The notes under the pieces: generated by a model | Seen by the model: the letters and a program-made list of their open reading frames with translations, nothing else | What the model was told of the DNA's origin: nothing | The model's database searches: none | Shown here: positions 23,571 to 30,638 of the stretch, one piece after another | Layout: each line of letters opens with the position of its first letter | Numbering within the stretch: the stretch's first letter is position 1 | NCBI RefSeq assembly: GCF_900769625.1 | Contig: NZ_CAAGHK010000030.1 | Span: 1 to 30,638 of the forward strand | DNA length: 30,638 nt | Origin: an uncultured Clostridium sp. | GTDB lineage: Bacteria; Bacillota; Clostridia; Clostridiales; Clostridiaceae | Reading direction: 5' to 3' | Position numbers and translations under genes: made by a program

Positions 23571-24578
23571 ATGAATAATTATTCTAAAAGGCTGAATGAT
23601 CTTGATATGCTTATTGGCAATACTCCATTAGTTGAGATCAATTTCACATACAAAAATAGAAAATTAAAAGTATACTCAAAATTAGAATACTATAACTACA
23701 CCGGAAGCATAAAAGACAGAGTTGCATTATACATGCTGAAAAGAGCATATATAGATAACAGACTTAAAGAAAATAGTATTATTGCTGAAGCTACAAGCGG
23801 TAATACAGGAATATCATTTTCAGCTATCGGAACATATCTCGGAAACCCTGTACACATATACATGCCTGATTGGTTAAGTGATGAAAGAAAAAATATACTT
23901 AAAAGTTTTAATGCATATCTTCATCTTGTTTCTAAAAATGATGGTGGATTCAAAAGATGTATTTCTCTTACCAGAGAACTAGCAGCTTCCGATAGAACTG
24001 CATTTCTTCCAGAACAGTTTTCTAATCCAGACAACTGTTATGCTCATTATTATTCAACTGCACCTGAAATATACACATCTCTGATTAATAAGGGAATTAT
24101 ACCTTCTGCATTTATTGCTGGTGTTGGGACAGGAGGTACTGTAATGGGTATTGGAAAGTATCTCCGAGAAAAAATACCTGATATCAAGATTCATCCACTT
24201 GAACCATCAAATTCTAAAACTTTATCAACAGGCAAAAGCCAGAACAGTCATAGAATACAGGGAATTTCTGATGAATTTGTACCACCTATTTTAGATATTA
24301 ATAAACTCAATGAAGTAATTGGTGTTGATGATGGTGATTCGATAATTATGTCACAGATGTTTTCAAGGAAATTAGGACTTGGTATAGGAATATCCTCTGG
24401 CGCAAACTTTCTAGGTGCCGTCAAGGTTCTTGAGATGAATAACTTTAAAGGAAATGTAGTGACTATCTTTGCTGATGATAATAAAAAGTATCTTTCTACA
24501 GATCTTATGAAAAAAGAACCTATAAAAGATAACTTTATATCAAGCCAGATAGAGCTGATTGGATTAAAAATAATTTAA
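23571..24578 (+). CDS. Cysteine-synthase-family PLP enzyme
   Basis: The 335-residue protein is a fold-type II PLP enzyme. The Schiff-base Lys48 lies in TGSIKDR, the substrate loop is TSGNTGIS (75-82), the phosphate-binding loop is GVGTGGT (184-190), and SSGAN (275-279) closes the site. It is about 20-25 residues longer than CysK and diverges in the C-terminal region (KKYLSTDLMKKEPIKD onward). O-acetylserine sulfhydrylase is the simplest reading; cystathionine beta-synthase-like or diaminopropionate synthase (SbnA-like) activity is possible. No serine acetyltransferase gene or partner is adjacent, so I leave the symbol blank. AGGAGG precedes the ATG. Confidence 0.87.
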   Translation: MNNYSKRLNDLDMLIGNTPLVEINFTYKNRKLKVYSKLEYYNYTGSIKDRVALYMLKRAYIDNRLKENSIIAEATSGNTGISFSAIGTYLGNPVHIYMPDWLSDERKNILKSFNAYLHLVSKNDGGFKRCISLTRELAASDRTAFLPEQFSNPDNCYAHYYSTAPEIYTSLINKGIIPSAFIAGVGTGGTVMGIGKYLREKIPDIKIHPLEPSNSKTLSTGKSQNSHRIQGISDEFVPPILDINKLNEVIGVDDGDSIIMSQMFSRKLGLGIGISSGANFLGAVKVLEMNNFKGNVVTIFADDNKKYLSTDLMKKEPIKDNFISSQIELIGLKII

Positions 24579-24588
24579 ATATAAAAAA

Positions 24589-24628
24589 AGATCATATATA
24601 ATAAGATTCAAATTATTATATATGATCT
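24589..24628 (-). terminator. Hairpin terminator, best on the minus strand
   Basis: AGATCATATATAATAA and its exact complement form a 16-base-pair stem with an eight-base loop. On the minus strand seven Ts follow, ending the kinase-like gene; on the plus strand only GTTT follows, though it may also serve the cysteine-synthase-like gene. Confidence 0.7.
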
Positions 24629-24681
24629 GTTTAAAAAAACTATTATTGTTAATATTTTCACATAATTAATGTTTATTGATA

Positions 24682-25248
24682 TTAATTTTTGAAATATTCA
24701 ACTAACTCAGCTATTGATTGGTTAAACTCTTCCATTGATGAGTTTTTAAATACTCTTAATTCAGGAATCCCTTCTGGTTTTTCAAAATTACATCCTGATA
24801 TGTATTCATTCCAGTTTTCTAACTTCCATGTATCACGGTCTGAGTTACGTTCAATCATTCTTTGATGACAAACTTCTTTATCTGTTTCAACCCAGATAAC
24901 CACTAATTCACAGTCATTTTCTTTAAGTTTCTTTCTAAAGTTGTCCATATATTCAAGATCTCTTATTTCTCTTGTAAATGGAGCATTTATTAATACTGTA
25001 TCACAGTAATCTAAAGCTTCTAATGCTAAATCAATTACTACTTCATACTCAGTATTTCTTATGTGTTCTTCAAAGAAATCAGAACTTCTGTTATTTTCTT
25101 CTCCAGCAACTTTAAATACTTGATTAGATAATCCTATTAATGTATCCTTATCTAAGTAAACTACTGGTTTAAGAGCTTTTGATACTTCTTTAGAAATGAA
25201 TGTTTTTCCACATGCTGGTGGTGATGTTACTAATATTAATCTTCTCAT
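24682..25248 (-). CDS. P-loop kinase-like protein, function unknown
   Basis: The 188-residue protein has a Walker A-like motif SPPACGKT at 9-16 (first Gly replaced by Ser) after a beta strand, a Walker B-like segment CDTVLINAPF near 82-91, and a lid-like arginine stretch CHQRMIERNSDRDTW. This is the AAA_33/zeta-toxin-like small kinase architecture, which includes enzymes phosphorylating sugars, nucleosides, aminoglycosides and shikimate. Substrate is unknown; no sugar or antibiotic motif is evident, and the nearby alpha-galactoside genes appear separately transcribed. The ribosome site is weak (GGAGAG about 12 bases before ATG). A promoter at 25413-25440 and a terminator-like leader hairpin at 25297-25325 precede it. 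Confidence 0.75.
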   Translation of the reverse strand: MRRLILVTSPPACGKTFISKEVSKALKPVVYLDKDTLIGLSNQVFKVAGEENNRSSDFFEEHIRNTEYEVVIDLALEALDYCDTVLINAPFTREIRDLEYMDNFRKKLKENDCELVVIWVETDKEVCHQRMIERNSDRDTWKLENWNEYISGCNFEKPEGIPELRVFKNSSMEEFNQSIAELVEYFKN

Positions 25249-25296
25249 TTTTGTTCACACTCTCCGTCCAATAATATTATTGTTGGTTAAAAATAT

Positions 25297-25325
25297 AGTA
25301 GAATCTATTAGCAATAGATTCTACT
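25297..25325 (-). terminator. Terminator-like hairpin in the leader of the kinase-like gene
   Basis: AGTAGAATCTATT and AATAGATTCTACT pair perfectly around AGC. On the minus strand ATATTTTTAACC follows, giving five Ts; on the plus strand TATTTTTTT follows. It lies between the predicted promoter (25413-25440) and the gene start at 25248, so it could be an attenuator. Closer to the start, CAATAATATTATTG (25269-25282) is a perfect palindrome. Confidence 0.6.
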
Positions 25326-25412
25326 TATTTTTTTGATTAATAAATTATGTTATATTTACTATTTAAGAAATAGAAATATACATGAGACAAACTAATTTAT
25401 CTCATCTGTTGT

Positions 25413-25440
25413 ATTATATCATTTCTTGTCACAAAGTAAA
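25413..25440 (-). promoter_or_regulatory. Promoter of the kinase-like gene
   Basis: TTTACT and TATAAT are 16 bases apart on the minus strand. It would make a leader of roughly 155 bases that includes the ATGAGA/TCTCAT stem (25382-25405) and the terminator-like hairpin at 25297-25325. The rest of the gap up to 25660 is AT-rich without a recognisable feature. Confidence 0.45.
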
Positions 25441-25659
25441 TAGTATTTTTAATCATTTTGCAGTTTCTCTAGTTATTTTTATAATTTTTTGACAAATTTA
25501 TAGTATTTATATTCCACATTTATATAATTCTAAAAATAAATTTAATAAAAATTTATTTTTCCTGTTTATGAATATATTTTCTGATTTTTAATTACTTTTC
25601 CATCTTTCAATGGCTGTCATTATATTGCAGCTTCTAATTAATAATTTTTCTCAATTCAA

Positions 25660-25702
25660 AACAACCTGTATAAGTGAAATCTAATCAATTATACAGGCTG
25701 TT
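25660..25702 (-). terminator. Terminator of the GPH-type symporter gene
   Basis: On the minus strand AACAGCCTGTATAA pairs with TTATACAGGTTGTT (one G-T pair) and TTTGAATT follows, about 45 bases after the stop codon. Confidence 0.7.
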
Positions 25703-25747
25703 TACTTTAATATACAATCAGTACATTGTATTTATTATTTTTTATTA

Positions 25748-27133
25748 TTAAGCCACTTCTCCAGCTCTTCTCTTTTCTAACTCAGACATAATTTCTTTAT
25801 GATATTCACCCTTAAGTTTATATCCATTTTTATATATTAAGTAACTTATAATTGTAATTACTGATGGAACTCCAATCATAAGCATTCTCATCCCCATAAT
25901 AGTTGCTCCAGTCTGTTCAACATTAGGAACATATCCAACAAGACTTAAGCCTACACCTACAAGCCATCCAGATACTGCTGATGCACTCTTAACTAATAAT
26001 GTCTGGAATGATGCGATAATACTTTCATTTCTTGTACCTATTTTATATTCACCATAATCGATTACATCAGCTATCATAACTGTTGTTGCCCCTAATGTTA
26101 AACCTGAACCAAACTTACATACAGCTCCTGATGCTGCTATTAAGAATGGATTAGTTGGTGCAAAAATTCCTGATATTAAAAGCATTAATAAACCTGCTGC
26201 TGGAACATATGCTGCTATTTTAAATAATTTATCTCTTCCTATTGTCTTAGTTAACATAGGAAAGAAGAATAATCCTGTAATTTCTGCGATTCCTGCACAT
26301 GCTGTAAATACTGAATACATATTAGCGTTACCGATTACATATTTGAAATAATAAATTGCCACACCACCATATAGCTGAACAACAAGGTTATAGCATAATA
26401 CTACACCGATAAATACTTTTAACTGATCGTTTGCAAGTATAACTTTCATCATACCTTTTATATTTATTTTTTCTTTTTTCTTTTCAGATGATTTATTTTC
26501 TTCACCAAAATTTTTCTCTTTAACGTTTACACAAGTGATAACAGCTGTTACTATAAATATTACTGAAATTAAAACTGCATATTTTGAATATCCTGATAAA
26601 TCATCACCGTTTCCAAGCTTGTTGATTATAGTTAGTCCGAAAGCCCCCATAATTAACCATGCTATACTAGCAAATATTCTTGGTATAACTGACATTTTCT
26701 CTCTTTCTTCTGGTGTCTTAGATAAACAAGGAAGCATTGACCAGTAAGATATATCTTCCATTGTATAAGTCATTCCCCATAATATGTACATTACTGAAAA
26801 ATAAGCATATAAGCTAACGCCGCTTAAATTTGGTTTTTTAAATAATAAGATAAGTGTTATTGAGTTAAGAATTGTACCTGATAATATCCATGGTCTAAAT
26901 TTACCAAATCTAGTTTTTGTATTATCGATAAGCATTCCCATCATCGGGTCGTTAACTGCATCCCATACTCTTGCTACTAAAAATAATGTCCCAACGAATG
27001 CTGGAGATAACCCAATTAAATCTGTTAAATAAATCATTAAGAATGAAGAAATTATTGCATAACATAAATCTTTTCCTAACGCACCTATTCCAAATGAATA
27101 CTTTGTTTTAAATGATAAATTTGTTTTGTTCAT
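25748..27133 (-). CDS. GPH-family glycoside:cation symporter (MelB-like)
   Basis: The 461-residue protein is a twelve-helix major-facilitator-type transporter of the glycoside-pentoside-hexuronide family. Family marks seen are FGIGALGKDLCYAII near the start, ARVWDAVNDPMMGMLIDNTKTRFGKFRPWIL (about 50-80) with the Asp residues that bind the coupling cation in MelB, and the later IADVIDYGEYKIGTRNESIIAS. It probably imports melibiose or another alpha-galactoside with Na+ or H+, because the GH36 gene lies immediately upstream on the same strand. GGGAGAG precedes the start. It has its own promoter with an overlapping palindrome. Confidence 0.93.
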   Translation of the reverse strand: MNKTNLSFKTKYSFGIGALGKDLCYAIISSFLMIYLTDLIGLSPAFVGTLFLVARVWDAVNDPMMGMLIDNTKTRFGKFRPWILSGTILNSITLILLFKKPNLSGVSLYAYFSVMYILWGMTYTMEDISYWSMLPCLSKTPEEREKMSVIPRIFASIAWLIMGAFGLTIINKLGNGDDLSGYSKYAVLISVIFIVTAVITCVNVKEKNFGEENKSSEKKKEKINIKGMMKVILANDQLKVFIGVVLCYNLVVQLYGGVAIYYFKYVIGNANMYSVFTACAGIAEITGLFFFPMLTKTIGRDKLFKIAAYVPAAGLLMLLISGIFAPTNPFLIAASGAVCKFGSGLTLGATTVMIADVIDYGEYKIGTRNESIIASFQTLLVKSASAVSGWLVGVGLSLVGYVPNVEQTGATIMGMRMLMIGVPSVITIISYLIYKNGYKLKGEYHKEIMSELEKRRAGEVA

Positions 27134-27191
27134 TTTTGTCTCTCCCTTAGTAATTGTTTACATAAAGCGGTTAATTTCAAACTTCCTATAT

Positions 27192-27220
27192 AGTATAATT
27201 TATTCTAACATGTTAGTAAA
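27192..27220 (-). promoter_or_regulatory. Promoter of the symporter gene with operator-like palindrome
   Basis: TTTACT and TATACT are 17 bases apart on the minus strand. CTAACATGTTAG (27205-27216), a perfect 12-base palindrome, lies between them and overlaps the -35 edge, a typical repressor position. Further upstream TTTTACTAAAA-type sites lie near 27235-27245 and 27258-27267. A weak cre-like ATAAAGCGGTTAAT lies downstream near 27163. Confidence 0.6.
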
Positions 27221-27453
27221 AAATATACAAGCTTTTTTACTAAAAATACATAATTTATTTTACTAAATTCTTTCCTTTTCATAACACAAAAACCTTTTTA
27301 TTATTCTCTAAAGCTTTAAATTCCAACGTTTACAAAATAGTAAACTATATATCATTCCAATTGATGATTTTAAGAATTATATAGATACAATATCTCTTTT
27401 AAAAACTTTTCATGAATTAACGATTTTTTCTTAGTAAATATTTAGTAAAACAA

Positions 27454-27494
27454 AAATCACACAAAGTTTTTAGTAAAAAAACTTTGTGTGATTT
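27454..27494 (-). terminator. Terminator of the alpha-galactosidase gene
   Basis: AAATCACACAAAGT and ACTTTGTGTGATTT form a perfect stem, further extended by T/A pairs toward the loop; on the minus strand TTTTGTTTTA follows. It starts 11 bases after the stop. It separates this gene from the symporter gene, which has its own promoter. Two adjacent TTAGTAAA sites (centres 27434 and 27444) lie just beyond it. Confidence 0.8.
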
Positions 27495-27504
27495 ATAATT
27501 ACAT

Positions 27505-29565
27505 CTATATTTCTTTGATTCTTATTATTTCACTTTGGTAATCGCCACATAATTTAAAATCAACACCATGATTCATTAAATATGCTCCTCTTTTATTAAT
27601 AACCTTATCTCCACATATTAGAGAATAAACTGTATTTTCTTTCAATCCTCTTAATTTTACTCTTACACCTCTATGACCAAGTTTTGTCTGAGGAAGGAAT
27701 ATAAATAACAGACCTTGATTATTATTCATATACTGGAATAAGTGATAATCATTTTGCGATGTATTTTCTAATCTGTAGAAATCACCTTCCTGTACTATAT
27801 GGCGTATTTCCTTATATTCTGCAATCATTTCTTTTGATAATTCAATATCTTCCTCTGTAAACTTTAATATGTTGCATCCAATTCCTAATGTACCCATCAT
27901 TGCGCTATGATATCTGAATTTCATTGGTATAACTCTTTGCGACAAGAAATTAGGACAATCCGTAACCCATGCTCTCATAGCTTTTATTGGATATAAATAA
28001 GAGTAGCTCTTTTGAATTTTTAATCTATCGTATGCATCTGTATTATCACTTGTCCAGAAGTCGTCAAAAATACCTAATATACCGTAATCAACTCTTCCAC
28101 CTCCTGATGCACATGCTTCAAATAATACATCTGGATGCTTTTTCTTTAATTCCTTTACAATATTATAAACTGCCTGGATATGTTTATACCATATGTCTTT
28201 TTCCACAGAAGCTTGTGATATAGGTCTGTTTGCATCCCATTTTATATATGAAATATCATATGCTGATAATAAGTCATCAAGCATATTGTATACAAAGTCC
28301 TGTACTTTCTTTTTAGTCATATTTAATACATACTGACCTCTTGAAGTGTCACTTTCTCTTGTTTCATAGTGATATATCCAATCTGGATGATCTTTATAAA
28401 GCTGTGCTAGAGGATTAACCATTTCTGGTTCAACCCAGATACCAAACATCATTCCCATATTTTTAACTTCTTCTATAAGCGGAGTCAGTCCGTCCGGGAA
28501 TTTTTCTTCATTTACATACCAGTCTCCAAGACCATTATTTATTCCGTCTCTCTGACCAAACCATCCATCATCAACTACAAATAGTTCAGCGCCGATTTCT
28601 TTTGCCTTTTTTGCTAACTTTATCTGCTCATCACATGTAACTTTAAATTCAGTAGCTTCCCATGAATTGTAAAGAACAGGTCTTAAACCGTTTCTTAATA
28701 CATTATCTTTCGCAAAATTATGCATGCTATGGCTCATTGCTTCAAAACCTTCATTGGTATATCCACTGATTATTGATGGAGCTATAAATGACTCTCCTGG
28801 AGTAAGATTCATCATAAAATCATGTGAATTTATACCCATCTGTACTAGTGTTTCACCATATTGAGTCTGCTCAATAACTCCGCTAAAATTACCACTTAAT
28901 CTTAAAGCTCCAAAGAATACTTCTCCAGAAGTTTCTGATGCATCTTTATCTAATATGAAGAATGGATTATGATTGTGTGTAGATATTCCTCTTCTGTTTT
29001 CAATCACAACCTTGCCGAATCCTAATTTCTGAGTAAATAACTGCTGTTCAGCTCCCCAGTGTCCATGAGTATTCGAGAAATTCAAACCTTCATAAGGTAT
29101 ATGGAATTGTCCACTATGTATTTTTTCAATTTCGATAGTTTCATTAGTATTGTTTTTAACTTCAACCCATCTTTCAATTAAATCCTTATCTTCATAAACT
29201 TTATAATGAAGATTAATTTCAAAATCATAATGAACATCTTTTAAAATTACTACAAGTTCATTTTCTTCTATTCTATACTCTTCATATTTATATAAAAGAT
29301 CTCTTGTTCCATCTGCAAAAGTTACCTTTAAACATGTTTCCTTGTATCTTAATCCACCATGTACGGGAAATTCTTCTGGAGTTATTTCAAATACTGGGTC
29401 ATTAGTTGAAACTTCAGTAAGCACTGGGATTTCAAAATCATCATTACCTTCTATTTTTGCTCCCCAGTATAAATTTCTAAGAAGTCCTTCATTATCTACT
29501 CCAAATGCATATGTTGATTTATTAGTATGTAATACAAAAATATTGTTGTTTAACTTGTTAATCAT
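27505..29565 (-). CDS. Alpha-galactosidase, GH36 family
   Basis: The 686-residue protein hydrolyses terminal alpha-1,6-galactose from melibiose, raffinose and related sugars. An N-terminal beta-sandwich (about 1-290) leads to a TIM barrel, with WEATEF and VDDGWFGQRDGIN near 302 and 331. The nucleophile is Asp444 in YIKWDANR and the acid/base is Asp507 in DFWTSDNTD; CASGGGRVDYG near 486-495 is also a GH36 block. No signal peptide, so it acts in the cytoplasm after uptake by the neighbouring symporter. It is slightly shorter than the common 720-740 residues, mainly at the C-terminus. GGAGAGGG precedes the ATG. Regulation by a TTTTAGTAAAA-binding factor and by CcpA is inferred from upstream sites. 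Confidence 0.95.
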   Translation of the reverse strand: MINKLNNNIFVLHTNKSTYAFGVDNEGLLRNLYWGAKIEGNDDFEIPVLTEVSTNDPVFEITPEEFPVHGGLRYKETCLKVTFADGTRDLLYKYEEYRIEENELVVILKDVHYDFEINLHYKVYEDKDLIERWVEVKNNTNETIEIEKIHSGQFHIPYEGLNFSNTHGHWGAEQQLFTQKLGFGKVVIENRRGISTHNHNPFFILDKDASETSGEVFFGALRLSGNFSGVIEQTQYGETLVQMGINSHDFMMNLTPGESFIAPSIISGYTNEGFEAMSHSMHNFAKDNVLRNGLRPVLYNSWEATEFKVTCDEQIKLAKKAKEIGAELFVVDDGWFGQRDGINNGLGDWYVNEEKFPDGLTPLIEEVKNMGMMFGIWVEPEMVNPLAQLYKDHPDWIYHYETRESDTSRGQYVLNMTKKKVQDFVYNMLDDLLSAYDISYIKWDANRPISQASVEKDIWYKHIQAVYNIVKELKKKHPDVLFEACASGGGRVDYGILGIFDDFWTSDNTDAYDRLKIQKSYSYLYPIKAMRAWVTDCPNFLSQRVIPMKFRYHSAMMGTLGIGCNILKFTEEDIELSKEMIAEYKEIRHIVQEGDFYRLENTSQNDYHLFQYMNNNQGLLFIFLPQTKLGHRGVRVKLRGLKENTVYSLICGDKVINKRGAYLMNHGVDFKLCGDYQSEIIRIKEI

Positions 29566-29584
29566 CTTATATTCCCTCTCCTTT

Positions 29585-29598
29585 AGATAACGTTTTCT
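29585..29598 (-). promoter_or_regulatory. Candidate CcpA cre site at the alpha-galactosidase gene
   Basis: On the minus strand AGAAAACGTTATCT matches the cre consensus TGNAARCGNWWWCA at all core positions and misses only the first and last. It lies between the -10 box and the ribosome site, a usual place for catabolite repression. Confidence 0.5.
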
Positions 29599-29602
29599 TA
29601 AT

Positions 29603-29643
29603 TATAATATATTTTTAGTAAAACAATCAATCTTTTAGTAAAA
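29603..29643 (-). promoter_or_regulatory. Alpha-galactosidase promoter with two TTTTAGTAAAA sites
   Basis: On the minus strand TTGATT and TATAAT lie 18 bases apart. TTTTACTAAAA occurs once between them (29613-29623) and once just upstream (29633-29643), exactly 20 bases apart, two helical turns. Upstream to 29764 no further feature is seen apart from AT-rich DNA. Confidence 0.6.
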
Positions 29644-29764
29644 ATTTTATTTATTTTTATACTTATTTTTTATATTTATTCTGATAAAAGTTGTATAAGC
29701 CTCAATCAACAATCTAAACACCTTATTAGTAAATAAAAGTATTATATTGGAATTTAATTGGTAA

Positions 29765-30163
29765 TTTATTATTATTTCTTTTTTTTCTGTATATGCACAG
29801 AAATTTTTAAAAGATTATAATAATATTATTCAGAACATGAAAAAACACTCTTTATCACAAAAGGTAACATTAAAGATTGGAACAATAGCTGTCATATCGC
29901 AATACGGATTAGCTTCGGTGTTTGCAGCGTTTAAAAATAAGTACAACAATATAAATATTAATATTTTTGAAGATGAAAATGAACAAGTATTAAACATGCT
30001 AAAATCATCACAGATTGATTGTGCTATTGTACGATACATGAATCTTGATAGAGAAAAATTTGACATAACCAACATTGCTGATGACCAGTTGGTTGTAGTA
30101 ACGTCTATTAATGCTCTTTATTCACTCAATCTTTTATATCAAAAATACAATACTTCAACATGA
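29765..30163 (+). pseudogene. Remnant of a LysR-family regulator
   Basis: The open frame VYAQKFLKDYNNIIQNMKKH reads like the linker helix of LysR regulators. It continues as LKIGTIAVISQYGLASVFAAF and LKSSQIDCAIVRY, typical of the first lobe of their effector domain, then DDQLVVVTS. The N-terminal helix-turn-helix is missing: a stop lies in frame at 29762 and no start with ribosome site precedes the fragment. The frame ends at 30163 in non-LysR-like sequence. About 125 residues of a normal 290-300 remain, so it cannot bind DNA. It may once have regulated a neighbouring gene. Confidence 0.75.
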
Positions 30164-30336
30164 AATAACTATAACATTTGGAGTTAGCTCTAAGTCAATA
30201 TTTTATACATATTTTTTAAATTTTAAATTTGCATCAAATTTCACCACTTTTCATATAAAAATTCTAATGCTTCTTATATATATCTTTACTACTATAGTAA
30301 CCTAATCCCACTAATATTACTACCTCCCAAAGCAAA

Positions 30337-30372
30337 ACTGCTATATAAACATCTAAATGCTTATATAGCAGT
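30337..30372 (-). terminator. Terminator of the cell-wall-binding repeat gene
   Basis: ACTGCTATATAA and TTATATAGCAGT form a 12-base-pair stem; on the minus strand TTTTGCTTT follows. It lies 15 bases after the stop codon. Confidence 0.7.
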
Positions 30373-30387
30373 CTTATTACTACTCTA

Positions 30388-30638
30388 TTATTTTAAAGCT
30401 CCATTTGCTCCTAAATAGTATCCATCAATATATTCATTTGCAGCCATTTCACCATTACTCTTTAAATAGTACCATACACCGTCATTATCATAATGCCAGC
30501 CTGTTTTCATTGATCCATTTTCACTTAAATAATACCAACTAACTCCATCTTTTAACCAGCCTGTTTTCATTGATCCATTTTCACTTAAATAGTACCAATT
30601 AGCTCCATCCTTTAGCCAACCTGTTTTCATTGATCCAT
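30388..30638 (-). CDS. C-terminus of a choline-binding-type cell-wall repeat protein, 5' end off window
   Basis: The frame is open to the window edge and shows consecutive 20-residue repeats of the CW_binding_1/glucan-binding type, for example MKTGWLKDGANWYYLSENGS, twice nearly identical, then GWHYDNDGVWYYLKSNGEM and the closing GYYLGANGALK. Such repeats fold as beta-hairpins that hold choline or other wall-polymer groups and anchor surface proteins. The enzymatic or adhesive N-terminal part lies beyond the right edge, so the function is unknown. An internal ATG (30630) is within a repeat and is not the true start. DNA of the repeats is almost identical, hinting at recent duplication. Confidence 0.88.
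   Translation of the reverse strand, partial: GSMKTGWLKDGANWYYLSENGSMKTGWLKDGVSWYYLSENGSMKTGWHYDNDGVWYYLKSNGEMAANEYIDGYYLGANGALK

Noticed and set aside
24682..25248. Kinase-like gene as part of the galactoside operon (galactokinase)
   Set aside because: It has its own promoter, a terminator separates it from the symporter gene, and it lacks galactokinase motifs.
30111..30305. 64-codon plus-strand frame after the LysR remnant
   Set aside because: Highly Phe/Ile/Thr-rich, no ribosome site, no resemblance to the LysR C-terminus.

Overview
The window looks like a piece of chromosome from a low-GC, spore-forming Firmicute, most likely a Clostridium-type anaerobe (inference). Support: very AT-rich DNA, strong AGGAGG/AGGTG ribosome sites, several TTG starts, a sporulation gene (yunB), a class A penicillin-binding protein, a tandem glycine riboswitch, and choline-binding-type surface repeats. 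Nearly all genes belong to known families; most of the unusual material is at sequence level.

Layout. 1-6249 (minus strand): yebC (cut by the left edge), yigZ, a MocR-type GntR/aminotransferase regulator, a nucleotidyltransferase-fold protein, and an hflX gene whose N-terminal extension carries a complete JAMM metal-binding signature. 6577-9218: hpt (+) and yunB (-) converge on a former shared terminator whose loop has been split by a 1287-bp IS4-family element with a broken transposase. 9323-13588 (+): a class A PBP and an alanine/glycine:cation symporter. 13626-14471 (-): a membrane-anchored protein of unknown role, preceded by a 20-bp tandem repeat that reiterates its own ribosome site and start codon. 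14784-19140 (+): a polyamine uptake operon, XRE-cupin regulator followed by potA, potB, potC and potD. 19256-21633: ndk (-), acylphosphatase (+) and a second symporter (-) under a tandem glycine riboswitch. 22464-25248: exonuclease-BRCT protein (-), cysteine-synthase-like enzyme (+), and a P-loop kinase-like protein (-) with a possible attenuator leader. 25748-29565 (-): alpha-galactoside use, with a GPH-type symporter and a GH36 alpha-galactosidase under separate promoters that share an 11-bp TTTTAGTAAAA motif. 29765-30163: remnant of a LysR regulator. 30388-30638 (-): C-terminal end of a cell-wall-binding repeat protein, cut by the right edge.

How genes work together. The xre-cupin/potABCD block is a self-contained, probably autoregulated spermidine/putrescine importer. 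The GH36 enzyme and GPH symporter form an import-and-hydrolyse pair for melibiose/raffinose-type sugars. The riboswitch ties one of two symporters to cytoplasmic glycine. The remaining genes are housekeeping units, each with its own promoter or terminator.

Most notable observations: (1) three tandem AGGAGG/ATG modules, the upstream start codons opening two-codon ATG-TTT-TAA minigenes; (2) the JAMM motif fused to HflX; (3) the IS inserted inside a terminator hairpin with an 8-bp target duplication; (4) dispersed 7-bp-period repeats at gene ends that supply stop codons and protein tails; (5) phased TTTTAGTAAAA motifs at the galactoside genes. No CRISPR array, prophage, tRNA or rRNA was seen.
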